Below the pieces are notes generated by a model. That model ran no database searches. It was not told where the DNA came from and was given only the letters and a program-made list of their open reading frames with translations. From positions 15,500,001 through 15,564,000 of the forward strand of contig OX387203.1 in NCBI GenBank assembly GCA_947561715.1: DNA of 64,000 nucleotides. The letters are read 5' to 3'. A program made the position numbers and the translations under genes. Origin of the DNA: Ascidia mentula (Eukaryota; Chordata; Ascidiacea; Phlebobranchia; Ascidiidae). Numbering within the stretch: position 1 is the stretch's first letter; each line of letters starts with the position of its first letter. Of this stretch, positions 45,376 through 55,278 are shown one piece after another.

Positions 45376-45690
45376 GCCGGTTAGGAGTTTACCGAGGACT
45401 GGAATTACCGATCCTATGAGAGGGCCAATCAATGCGGAAAGAAAGCCACCTCGTTGGATAATTCGACGTTTTTTGGCTAGCGACACCGACTTTTTTCCCA
45501 ACTCGCGAATCCCCTTTTTATATCTGCAAAGTTCGACGCGTTGGGCGCGAGTCGACGGTACGTTCCCCTTAAGACGTTATACGCACACTCGCAAATGCAC
45601 TGAATTAACTGTCGTTCGGAAGGATTTATAATCGTGCGAACCAGTTTCGGTTTTGCCGACGCCAGAGTGAGGAGAGTCGGAGCGACTTGA
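45376..45690 (-). CDS. Small basic-hydrophobic protein typical of Polintons
   Basis: The minus-strand frame ends at a TGA near 45376 and reads RYKKGIREL, KKRRIIQRGG and then the hydrophobic LSALIGPLIGSVIPVLGKLL before the stop. A basic segment followed by a Gly-rich hydrophobic helix is the pattern of the small membrane-active or core proteins of adenovirus-like elements. The N-terminus and start codon could not be fixed; an in-frame stop may lie near 45570. Confidence 0.5.
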
Positions 45691-45694
45691 CATG

Positions 45695-46066
45695 TTACAC
45701 CGTTTTCGTAACGTACACAATCTGAGTTTCCCCGCGAAACACGTTGGTCAGCATGCGATATTGCTCAGGTGTTGACTGTTTAAATTCCAAGACTAAATAA
45801 CCGTGCGGCCTGCTTGTTGCGTCTCTATATGATTCCTGCAGGGCTCTTCCGCGTTCAGGTTGGACTTGCTTGGCGAGATAACCGATTTGCGACGCGTCTC
45901 TGGTCGCCATGCCGCGAACAAACTCGACGCCGTCTAGCCCTTGATGGACGGATGGCCACTCACCGTAACACCAAACAACGCGCTCGGGATTTGAAACAGT
46001 TATTTTTTCCTTTATTAATCGCTTTCGGAGCAACCGCGTTTTGTACACCCTACCGCCCCTCGACAA
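45695..46066 (-). pseudogene. Genome-packaging ATPase (FtsK/HerA-like) of Polinton, internally deleted
   Basis: The open frame carries NPERVVWCYGEWPSVHQGLD near its start and RDASQIGYLAKQVQPERGRA, YRDATSRPHGYLVLEFKQ in its second half. Both are characteristic of the Polinton/A32-like ATPase. The Walker A loop expected just upstream is not intact in this frame (GGRVYKTRLL), and the Walker B segment that belongs between the two halves is absent: they are fused in frame, so an in-frame deletion is likely. It therefore lacks ATPase function. Confidence 0.8.
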
Positions 46067-46230
46067 AAGTTAGTGTCACAAAACAAGCTTCTCGTTTTAA
46101 ACAGTTTATTTTTTGCACAACACACAACAAAAACACAAACATTTACAAGACACAAAAATGCATCAAAAGCCCCTGAGAAAGTAGCTGAGCGTCTCGGCTA
46201 TTTCCGGTGCCAGCTTCTGTCGCTCCTCTC

Positions 46231-46581
46231 TCAGACACGCTTCTTCCCAATTCGGACTGCAAACGTCGAAACCTTCCCCGCTTCTCGTCGCAACAGAAAC
46301 TCACATCGTGGTGAATGTCGGGCGTACTCCACCCACGGGGAGTCGTTTGTTTCCCAGTGAAACAAACCTCGCCCGCAGTAATAACATTTCACCTTGTCCT
46401 TGCGACCTGTGAAATAAAATCCGGCCTCCGCGAGCTCTGCAGGTGATGCCGTGATGTGGAATGGCCACAGTCCGCTCTGAAAAGACCGCCAGCGCCGTCT
46501 TTCGTCCGCCATGCACGGCACTCGTGGTTGAAGACACCGAAATCTTCTTGCTCGTTCCACGAGCCAGGTAGGTGTTCCCAT
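46231..46581 (-). CDS. BIR-domain (IAP-type) protein carried by the Polinton
   Basis: A 116-residue frame with one complete baculoviral IAP repeat: RRWRSFQSGLWPF, then LAEAGFYFTGRKDKVKCYYC, GLFHWETNDSPWVEYARHSP and RCEFLL. The zinc ligands C-x2-C, H and C, the G-F-Y/F-x-T-G turn and the D-x-V-x-C strand are all present. BIR proteins bind caspases or related partners and can block cell death. An internal ATG at 46507-46509 (MADERRR) is a plausible start; upstream frames back to about 46633 are broken by a stop. A further piece of the tail (L-A-P-E-I-A-E-T-L) follows in another frame at about 46200. No RING domain was seen. The ORF is the only intact long frame of the element. Confidence 0.8.
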   Translation of the reverse strand: MGTPTWLVERARRFRCLQPRVPCMADERRRWRSFQSGLWPFHITASPAELAEAGFYFTGRKDKVKCYYCGRGLFHWETNDSPWVEYARHSPRCEFLLRREAGKVSTFAVRIGKKRV

Positions 46582-46640
46582 ACTTTACAGCTCACCAGCG
46601 GTCAGCGTGATCCATCCATTCGTTGTTCGACATTGTTTTT

Positions 46641-47040
46641 TAGTTACCAAGAAAGCTGTATGTCTATCTTGCAAACCGCGACAGTATTTTTGCACCACAA
46701 CTTACCGCCGAAAAACGGCCTTTTCCGTTTACACTTGACCACACAAAACAAATAACAGAAAATCAATCGCCCAACAGGAAAACACAGTGTTGTTTTCTTG
46801 TATTTGAAAGTATCAGGCAATAGCACGTACAAATTAAGACTGTCCATTGGGTAGTGCAACCGTGGTTTTATAGGGAATGCGGCTAATCACATTTCTGTGC
46901 AATTAACGTTGGAATGTTTACAGGGTGCGAAATCATACGATACAGGGTACGAAAAATGTTACACTTCAATGATCACAACACCTCCCCAACAAGATTATAT
47001 TATAAGCAATGTGGAGCCAATAATATGAATTGTGTATAAG
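46641..47040. other. Polinton right flank; no gene recognised
   Basis: AT-rich, with no clear inverted repeat to the left end at about 37.2 kb that I could find by eye. Confidence 0.4.
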
Positions 47041-47089
47041 CTGCAGACAGATGGCCACTGTTTCGACCTAAAAGGTCTCATCAGTGCAG
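47041..47089 (-). ncRNA. Hammerhead ribozyme 3 (complete, canonical)
   Basis: Minus strand: stem I CTGCA (47085-47089) with TGCAG (47041-47045); CTGATGA 47078-47084; stem II GACC/GGTC (47074-47077 with 47065-47068) closed by a TTTTA loop; GAAA 47061-47064; stem III ACAG/CTGT with loop TGGCCAT; and the cleavage triplet GTC with C at 47046. Every conserved core base is present. The ribozyme lies 24 bases past the end of the Gypsy remnant, on the same strand, in 3'-UTR/LTR position. Confidence 0.9.
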
Positions 47090-47112
47090 ATTATATTAAT
47101 GTAACACTTATA

Positions 47113-48405
47113 TTACATTTGAAATAATTGTCGCGGTTTGCGCGTGCGATTGGAACGCCGAAGGTTCAAAGGTCCATACTCCAGTAGTACCGGAAGAGTA
47201 GCTCTCTCTGGAACTACTACCTCGGGTTCATCGTGAATTACATCCTTGGGCTCATCATGATCTGAAACATGATCATCAACCGGTGTGTCAGTAATGTTAC
47301 TCGGTGGAGACGACACCTGGTTGGTTCACCGCCAGGCTCCTCGTCTTCTGTGGAAGTGTATCGTGGACGGAGTTGTTCCACATGTCTCCGCCACACTGCA
47401 CCATTTGGATACACGCGAACATCAACACTGCGTGATCCGTGACGTTTAAAGACAGTTGCAGGCACCCATCGTACTTGACGTAGATCTTTTGTATCGAAAT
47501 GCAAAAGCATGGATATCCGCTTTGGTACGAGATTTTCTTGCGATTTTTCCGAGCTTCTTCTGACTTTCTAAGCAAGTCTCGTTTGCCGACCTTGCGCCAC
47601 GTGTACAGGCGATGGCAAGAGTATGTCCAACTTTGTGCGGATTTGACGACCGTTTAACAATTCACTTGGTGGATAGCTGTTCGTCGTAGGAGTTCTTCTG
47701 TACTGCATTAGGAACTCTTGTAAAGCATGTTTTGGTGGTTTTGAAGACTTCTTGAATGACTGTTTAAAAGTTTGAACAAGTATTTCTGCCGCACCTTTCG
47801 TTGCAGGATGATAGGGGGCACCACTTAGGTGCACGATTCCTTTGGAGTTGCAGAATTCCTGGAATTCTTTTGAACGAAATGTTGGTGCATTATCCGTCAC
47901 TATGGTGTGAGGATATCCAAAATGCGCAAAATCCATTTCCAACAAGTCGATAGTGGCCTTTGCAGTAATTGACTGAGTGAATCACAGGATATTTCGAGTA
48001 GCTGTCAATCAAGACCAACCAATTATGACCCATAAAGTTAATTGCGTGGTCCATATGAACTCTGCTCCACGGCTTTTCTGGGATTTCCTAGGGATGAAGA
48101 GCGCACTTCTGGCCAACATTCTGCTGTGTTGCACATGACTCACATTTACGACATAAATCAACAATGTCGCTGTCAATGTTCGGCCAATATACCGCGGTAC
48201 GTGCCAGCTGCTTCATTTTCTGCTTACCGAAGTGTTCTTTGTGAAGTAACCCCAGAACCTTAGGTCGCAGTTCCTCAGGAATGATAACGCGAGAACCGTA
48301 CAACAAATACCCATGACAAGAACTGAGTGATTGCGAAAACTTCTGAAATGGTTTAAGAGCCAAGTCTGTAATACTTCTGTGCCAACCAACCTTAGTGTAT
48401 CGCAT
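47113..48405 (-). pseudogene. Ty3/Gypsy pol remnant 2 (integrase)
   Basis: Minus strand in order: zinc-binding domain (48405-48088; VLGLLHKEHFGKQKMKQLAR, YWPNID, CRKCESCATQ, giving the H-x-x-H and C-x2-C ligands); catalytic core (47945-47568; PHTIVTDNAPTFRSKEFQEF with the second Asp, GAPYHPATKGAAEILVQTFK with the Glu); and a C-terminal domain (47510-47238; VRWVPATVFKRHGSRSVDVR, WRRHVEQLRPR). The core part with the first Asp (about 47946-48087) is broken. The frame shifts near 47560 and 47310. No LTR pair was recognised. Confidence 0.8.
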
Positions 48406-48544
48406 GATCGTCGATAACGCACGATCTTTTGCAGACTCTCTTTTCTGAATCCGCTGGTTTCACTTGAAGGCTAATTGACCGAATCGTGCAAACTGTATCC
48501 ACGTCATGACACCTCTCTTCCTCGACAAAAGCATTGTCCGGTGC

Positions 48545-48860
48545 AGCTGGGAATAGGGTGGAAATTTTGTCTAAACCCACCTATAAAAGGTGTAAAATCA
48601 TTTTTTTTTAAATCCACCTTTTCAGTTTACAGTGTACAACTACCCAGCAAACATTTTCGAACCGGGTGGCTCCTGCCGCAACACTTTATATTATTCTTTG
48701 TTATTCATTGTGTATTGTTGTCAAAGTCGCGTACATGCGCATATGTTATTTTGGGTTAATCGCTTCGCTCCTCCTTGACATATGGGTATATCTCTGACGT
48801 ACGGAAAATCGGCTTTGGGTTTAATAATCAAATTGACGTTTTCATAATCTTGTCCATTAC
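48545..48860 (+). repeat. Dispersed repeat family Y, copy 2
   Basis: Direct-orientation relative of 32745-33010. It interrupts or abuts the Gypsy remnant on its 5' side. Confidence 0.75.
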
Positions 48861-50290
48861 TACGTTTCCATGGCCACATTTGTACATAGCCCGAAAACAT
48901 GGCCCGATCATATACTATGCCCAAACGAACAGGCGCAAAACGGCCTGCGTTTCCATGTCCGTTTCGCGACTGTTCAGACTTGTGCATGTTATGGAAAATA
49001 CAGCTAAATAATGCTGTCTTTCTGGTTATTAGACATAAAAGAGTGCCACAGTACATTGAATTCCCAAGAAAATTATAAAATACCGTCAAACACCACCAAC
49101 CTAGTCTATTTCCACTTTTTGTAGAAATTTGTACACATTACAGATTACATCATATAACTGTGCCCAGCATGAGACAGTAACATACTTTCTATATCTTTGA
49201 TTTTTTCCTGACAAACCGAACAAAAGTTTGTGATTTAATAAATTGAATTGAAACAAAACATGGTACACAAATTCATTCATAGGTGAGCATTCACAAGATC
49301 CATCTTCTTTCAATGTTTAGGTCCATGCACACATAATACTGTGCACCATGACCAAGCCCATGTTAAGTTTCAATGACTGGATTAGCAACCCAACAGAGCA
49401 TTTGTATGTGTTAACAAGTCGTCAAAATGTAATTCCTAAATCCATCATTTCGTGGAATGCGGTTTTGGTAATAGACAACTTTTTTCGGTGGGAGACGTCT
49501 TGCCCAAGCATGTATATGCTTCGGCATGGCGTGGACAAACGCGAAAAAGACGCCAATAAATGTTCGTATGGAGAGGGAATGTTGGCGTATTCAGCTGTTA
49601 TGCCAAATAAAAACATTTCTTCATTGGGCAGTTTCTCTGCAAACGCGTATTCCTTTTAAGCGCCACACCTATTTCGCAAAAATTAAGAAATTTTTACTAG
49701 TTTTCTTCATCAACTTCAACCTTGTATAACTCTTTTTCCACAAACGCTAAACATAAAAATCATAGGCAATTTACTAATCTACACATTTATCGTATGTTTT
49801 TGCAATAATCTTATTCCATTAAATTGTTACACCATAAAATGCAACCACGCCTGATGGAAAAAATACTGAAACATAGTGTCTGTTTCCAAATTGCCATGAG
49901 TTTTTTCCTTACCGAATTTTTAAAAAATTCAACTGTTACACCAAGCAGTGTGAACGCAATCTCCAAAACTAGCGAAAATATGGCGTCGCTACATTTGATT
50001 ATTTTGCGTTGCTACGGCGGAGATTACACTGCATTTTTTGAAGATTTCTTGATACATATCTTGGAAACAAACTATTGTTGAAATCGCTTCTCAGTTTTTA
50101 GTTCATGGTCATAGGAGACGATAGTGACAGTAATTCTATCACCTTGACCGACAATCTGGGGAAGAGATCGACTCCACAGCTGACGAACTTGACCAAATTG
50201 CTTCTGATGATGAAGAAGAAGAAGCAACTGAAAAACACCTTCTAAGAAAAGAGGCGAAGCTGTCAGCGAAGCATTTTCTTGGTTCGCTGA
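48861..50290. other. No gene recognised
   Basis: 48860-48970 contains CGTTTCCATGGCC and CGTTTCCATGTCCG, similar to 28925-29030 (GTTTCCATGTCGC twice), so a short repeat family may be shared with the long-TIR element core. The rest is AT-rich with short frames. Confidence 0.35.
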
Positions 50291-50790
50291 GCGGATGATG
50301 CCTGGATTGGCAACTTCAATCAGCAAGTTGGTTGCTTCACCTGTCAACTTCCTGGAGCTGTTTTGGACGCCACACTTCTGGTAACGTTTGGATCGTGAAA
50401 CCAACAAATACGCTGACGAGCGTATAATGAAATTGTCGACATTAGGAAAACTGACACAAATGGAAGCCTGTGACGACAGGAAAGACAGAAACGAACCAGG
50501 ATATGATCGTCCTTTTCAAAATGGACCTCATATTACCACAATTTTATTTATTTTATATTTTAAGTATTATGTGTATTTTTGAGTTTTCTATATTTTTTAC
50601 CATTATGCACCACACCAAACAAGTCTCACTCGATGAGATGGCAATGGTATTCAAGGGAAGAACTTTGCACGATTTTTTTCTCTGCTTACAGCTAAAACCC
50701 GGAGGTAAGCAATATCCTTACATGCAAGAACAAGACGAATGTCTTCAAAAACAAGTGTTCAAACAGGAAGCACGTGTGATGATCACCTAA
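50180..50790 (+). pseudogene. piggyBac transposase remnant 2
   Basis: Plus strand. An acidic stretch (D-D-E-E-E-E-A, about 50195-50225) leads to SPVNFLELFWTPHFW and RETNKYADERI (about 50340-50430), the N-terminal piggyBac pattern with P-x-x-F-L-E-L-F and the E-T-N-x-Y-A helix. The catalytic loop KQVSLDEMAMVFKGRTLHDF (about 50620-50675) holds the first Asp and the FKGR phrase. The region between is mostly lost or broken, and nothing after about 50790 is recognisable. It corresponds to remnant 1 at 26.6-27.5 kb. Confidence 0.65.
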
Positions 50791-52246
50791 CAAAGCCAGC
50801 AGCTCGTCCATTAACGCCGATAGCTTTCGGGCGCCTAAGGCAGGCAAGTTGAATAAGCGTGATGCGCGCTCCTGGCGAGAAAAGTCGAAAGTGTCGAGCC
50901 ACTGTGCCTTGATGGCTGCATATTTTTCTTTTTCAGGTGGCCGTTCCAAAATATATATGAGTCGACGTGCTGTGTTCTGGTCTGTCTTTATGATTCTAAA
51001 GTGCGCATTGTGCTTCCACTTACTGCAGCAAAACACGCGGCTCAGAAAGCCAAAAATGTAGGTAGGATACCGTAACAGAATTTCCGATTCCATCTTGCGT
51101 GTCAACTTCCTACAGAAAATCGTTGTTGGAATTCGGGAACACCAGTTAAAGCGGTTGCAACTTTACTTGTAAGCACTACAGTAAAACAACCAAAAACGCA
51201 AGCGTTCAACATTTTTAAATGGAAACAATACCCGCGCAAAAGGCACACTGCACACTTCGGTGTACAAAGGTTGTTGAACGTTCAGTGAGGTCGCGAAACC
51301 ACCATCCATCAACAATCCACTGAAATAATTTTGGAAATACCAAACTTAAGACTTATTTTCCTCAAGATCTTTAAACCACATTTGAGAAATGTAAATGTGA
51401 TATTTAAATCAATAACCAATTACATATCGATGTATTTTAAGGACGGAAAGTAATACCTGGCCATATATTATTATAGTGACAAAGTATTTTTAGATGCCAT
51501 TGCCGCAATGGATGCGGAAGATTGCTAAGCTCGTGAACCGGGGGCAAACAACACTCGACTCCGAACTTGTTAATCACTTAGCAGAGACTGGCGTACATTC
51601 TGACCGGGATTTTTGCCCGTCCGCGTGGTACTCGAATTGGCCAACTCTCCGTCTTTCGTTTTTCAAGTAACGAAATATGACACTCCCGACCTCGTCACCT
51701 TCTGAACCGACTAGTCGGCCTAACGCAATAAATTGCGTTGGCGTTTTAAGTCACTTTACGACTCCCGTCGATCGATGCGGCTGTCTGTACCCGCAAATCC
51801 CTCTCAACGCTTGCAACCAATCTCGATTCATTATGAATCCATTTATTGTTGGTAATCCTGTGACGAAATATCGCATATAGCGCAGTAGTGTCGTCAGCAC
51901 TTACAAAGTACTAATGTTGAACCAACAACCTAGATCCTCACTCGACAACTGTGAGTCAATACTGATCTGCAGGTAGTATTTGTTTTACTTATATAGTAGG
52001 ACACTTGTTGATACCTGATATGCAGTTGTTTATTTGTACCTTGAACATTTTTATGACTTCCTGCCCTAATAAGGACTTGTTTATCATTTAGCCCAAAACT
52101 CCGTCTACAAATTTGGAATTGCTTAAACAACTTGAAATGACTTACCGATTAGTTCGATAACGTCAGTATCATATATAGCTTGATTACCTAAGTGTCCCAA
52201 ATAGGAACACTGTTTGCGGATTTGCTCATAATTCTGTGAATCCGGG
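50791..52246. other. No gene recognised
   Basis: A 137-residue minus-strand frame (51105-50692) has no domain I can name. The rest is AT-rich. Confidence 0.35.
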
Positions 52247-52286
52247 TTGATGATGGCTTAAGTTCATGCCGAAACGTTTTTTCGTA
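52247..52286 (+). ncRNA. Decayed hammerhead-like motif, Penelope type
   Basis: TTGATGA, TGGC...TGCC stem-loop, GAAACG, T run, CGTA. Related by sequence to the motif at 36466 (both read GATGA-x-GGC ... TAAGTT ... TGCCGAAACGTTT). Stem III ACG/CGT and the GTA triplet are present, but the first core base C3 is T, so it is probably inactive. Confidence 0.45.
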
Positions 52287-52289
52287 CGA

Positions 52290-53068
52290 AAGATGACAAT
52301 GTTGACGACAGTATTGGCCAGTCTCAGAATTATGCCCTAAATAGGTTATTTATGTTGACTTGACTTTATTAGTCATTGGCCAATAAATACTTATGTCTAA
52401 TTTGACATTACTTGCGTAATTAGATTGGTTACTGAGGTTATTATTAGGTTTATAATGCAATTATAATGTCCCCAAATTCACTGGCTTGCATTCACTCCAC
52501 TGCTACCAGATCTGCAAGTTTTTGCAACTGAATTGTCCGATAAGGCCTTGACCTAAACAGTCTTTTTTTCCCATGCCACGTTGTTGGATATCACAACTTG
52601 GTAATGCTTGGAACGCATGGATTGCTGTAACTTTTGAGTTAAATCTCGGCCATAACATAGTAACATGTGTTGTGTAGCGACATCATATTGTGTGGGACTC
52701 AAAAATACTTGACAACGACTCCACGAAATCACAAAACTTCAAAATATTACATGATTAAGGTATATTTCTATAGTGGCCACAGTTTCGACGCTGGGATTAA
52801 ACCTGGTGGGAATAAACCTGGTGGGAATAAACCTGCGTAGACCTCTGTCATGAATAACTAATAGTTTGTAACAAAGAAACAATGGGTAACAATTACACAA
52901 TACTCGGTGCTTGATATAAAGGTTATACCGTTAGGAAATTTGAAGTAAGATGGAATTTAAACTTCTACTACGTTTATTTGCATGCTAAATCAACAAAATC
53001 ATAGCTTTTGCTACCTTAAAATGTTCCTTGCGCAGTTGCGCGGGGACCATTGTCATCCCTGCGCCAAC
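52290..53068. other. Flank of the U6 array; no gene recognised
   Basis: AT-rich, with a triple AACCTGGTGGGAATA/AACCTG repeat at 52798-52835. The array starts sharply at 53069. Confidence 0.4.
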
Positions 53069-53519
53069 CCTTGCACTTTGTCGGCTCAAGTTTATTAGAA
53101 GCTTTGACAGGGTGGGGGGCAAAAAAGATGGCGGAGGTATGTTGAAGTGCTCCCTCCAGTGGCAAAAAGCCGCTGCCGCCACGTCGCACAGAGCCCCATC
53201 AAAACGGATCCCTGCATTGCGCACGGTTTTCGGATCCCTGCATTGCGCAAAATTGAATACCCAGGTTTTCTCGAATTCCAGCTTTCTCCGACAAAGAAAG
53301 TTTTGCACTTTGCCAACGTATGGGTGACAATCTCTCCAGGAGCAGATTTACGGGTAAACTGGCGCGTTGTAGAGCACGTGTGGCTCATAAAAGTAACAAG
53401 ACGAACTTGTTTTTCAATGTCGTCTGCAACAACACACCCTACCGAATGTTCGGACAGCCTGCTAAAAAACAATTGTTTTGGCTTCCTACTCATGAGGGGC
53501 CACAAAATATTCTTTGGGA

Positions 53520-53710
53520 AAAATACTGCGGTCTCGTTGGACAGAGCAAATGTCCAATCAGAGGTCCAATGCCCCAGGGGCGGTAGCCAATCCATACTTT
53601 TCTGGTTACTTTGTGACGTAATCTGAACTATTGTGACAGAGGATCTCGAAAAGGGCAATTTCCCACCTACGAAACTTACTTCAATAGAAATACAGGTATG
53701 CGTTCTTCAA
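53520..53710 (+). promoter_or_regulatory. Pol II-like promoter module with downstream splice donor (in every unit)
   Basis: Within 120 bases: CCAATCAGAGG, GGGGCGG, GCCAATCC and TGACGTAA (CCAAT boxes, GC box and CRE-like site), followed after about 90 bases by AATACAG/GTATG (donor at 53695/53696). A T-rich GAATTTTTTCC stands 84 bases further on (53779-53789). This could start a second transcript ahead of U6; no TATA box is seen. The same module recurs every 1,145 bp. Confidence 0.4.
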
Positions 53711-53961
53711 AACTTGGCCCCGGGAGCGATGGAGCTATGTTTGCAGCGCATTTCAACGTACAGGTGCAATCGTTCAAAGAATTTTTTCCTGTGGCAGATT
53801 TATCAATTGACTTTCTTGCGGCGAACTTGGAATATTGCTCATTTCACAAAACGGTTGTTTAAATGTTCTCGTTGCCCACCCCTGCGCTTTTCCGCTCCCC
53901 AACAGTGTAACAGGAGCAACGTACAGACAACGTAGTGGTCTTAATCCGGCGGCAACGGCTT

Positions 53962-54006
53962 AAAACCACAAATAGGAGGACAGCGAGGAGTGATCCTCAC
54001 TTATAT
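53962..54006 (+). promoter_or_regulatory. U6 promoter: TATA box and probable PSE (in every unit)
   Basis: TTATAT at 54001-54006 lies 22-27 bases upstream of the U6 start, the place of the TATA box in type 3 Pol III promoters. The PSE is expected 45-65 bases upstream; ACCACAAATAGGAGGAC (about 53965-53981) is the candidate. Confidence 0.65.
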
Positions 54007-54027
54007 GGGGGTGAAGCACTCACTCTC

Positions 54028-54044
54028 GTACCTGCTTCGGCGGT

Positions 54045-54084
<40 letters not shown>

Positions 54085-54133
54085 GGCCCCTGCGCAAGGA
54101 TGACACGCAAAATCGTGAAGCGTTCCTCATTTT
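54028..54133 (+). ncRNA. RNU6: U6 spliceosomal snRNA, copy 1
   Basis: 106 nt. The 5' stem-loop is GTACCTGCTTCGGCGGTAC, differing from the vertebrate form only by compensated pairs. The core ATACAGAGAAGATTAGCATGG contains the invariant ACAGAGA box, which pairs with the 5' splice site, followed by the AGC triad region; then GCGCAAGGATGACACGC, the U4/U2-pairing and internal stem-loop region. It ends GTTCCTCATTTT, with a T tract serving as Pol III terminator (more T follow at 54135-54139). All functional elements are intact, so this is a plausible active gene. Confidence 0.97.
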
Positions 54134-55172
54134 CTTTTTCACCATCGTTTCCGCATTAAACAATGATCAACATCGAAACAGGAACAACAGTAGTTCTAGG
54201 GATGCAGTCCAATCCTTGCACTTTGTCGGCTCAAGTTTATTAGAAGCTTTGACAGGGTGGGGGGCAAAAAAGATGGCGGAGGTATGTTGAAGTGCTCCCT
54301 CCAGTGGCAAAAAGCCGCTGCCGCCACGTCGCACAGAGCCCCATCAAAACGGATCCCTGCATTGCGCACGGTTTTCGGATCCCTGCATTGCGCAAAATTG
54401 AATACCCAGGTTTTCTCGAATTCCAGCTTTCTCCGACAAAGAAAGTTTTGCACTTTGCCAACGTATGGGTGACAATCTCTCCAGGAGCAGATTTACGGGT
54501 AAACTGGCGCGTTGTAGAGCACGTGTGGCTCATAAAAGTAACAAGACGAACTTGTTTTTCAATGTCGTCTGCAACAACACACCCTACCGAATGTTCGGAC
54601 AGCCTGCTAAAAAACAATTGTTTTGGCTTCCTACTCATGAGGGGCCACAAAATATTCTTTGGGAAAAATACTGCGGTCTCGTTGGACAGAGCAAATGTCC
54701 AATCAGAGGTCCAATGCCCCAGGGGCGGTAGCCAATCCATACTTTTCTGGTTACTTTGTGACGTAATCTGAACTATTGTGACAGAGGATCTCGAAAAGGG
54801 CAATTTCCCACCTACGAAACTTACTTCAATAGAAATACAGGTATGCGTTCTTCAAAACTTGGCCCCGGGAGCGATGGAGCTATGTTTGCAGCGCATTTCA
54901 ACGTACAGGTGCAATCGTTCAAAGAATTTTTTCCTGTGGCAGATTTATCAATTGACTTTCTTGCGGCGAACTTGGAATATTGCTCATTTCACAAAACGGT
55001 TGTTTAAATGTTCTCGTTGCCCACCCCTGCGCTTTTCCGCTCCCCAACAGTGTAACAGGAGCAACGTACAGACAACGTAGTGGTCTTAATCCGGCGGCAA
55101 CGGCTTAAAACCACAAATAGGAGGACAGCGAGGAGTGATCCTCACTTATATGGGGGTGAAGCACTCACTCTC

Positions 55173-55189
55173 GTACCTGCTTCGGCGGT

Positions 55190-55229
<40 letters not shown>

Positions 55230-55278
55230 GGCCCCTGCGCAAGGATGACACGCAAAATCGTGAAGCGTTCCTCATTTT
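55173..55278 (+). ncRNA. RNU6: U6 snRNA, copy 2
   Basis: Same sequence and flanks as copy 1, one unit downstream. Confidence 0.97.

Larger units (their letters stand above)
37195..46640. mobile_element. Polinton/Maverick (adintovirus-like) element, degenerate
   Basis: A 9.4-kb block with the Polinton gene set: protein-primed DNA polymerase B on the plus strand, and protease, major capsid, minor capsid, integrase, two small conserved proteins, packaging ATPase and a BIR protein on the minus strand, convergent to the polymerase. Nearly every gene has frameshifts or internal deletions. I could not place terminal inverted repeats or a 6-bp target duplication, so the limits are those of the outermost genes. 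Shorter, internally deleted relatives occur at 0.7-1.7, 2.9-4.2, 5.4-6.1 and 24.0-25.4 kb. Confidence 0.85.

Noticed and set aside
53019..53070. Possible truncated inverted U6 pseudogene at the array border (TGTCATCC-TGCGC)
   Set aside because: Only two short blocks fit the reverse complement of U6; the rest does not align.
53095..53658. 187-residue minus-strand frame and 159-residue plus-strand frame repeated in every U6 unit
   Set aside because: They overlap each other and the promoter module, show no known domain, and their conservation follows from identity of the repeat units, not from selection on protein.
53660..53800. Confident spliced-leader RNA gene
   Set aside because: Donor and T-run are suggestive, but the Sm site is imperfect, no clear flanking hairpins were found and the upstream region does not match the U6 PSE; kept only as a hypothesis in the findings.
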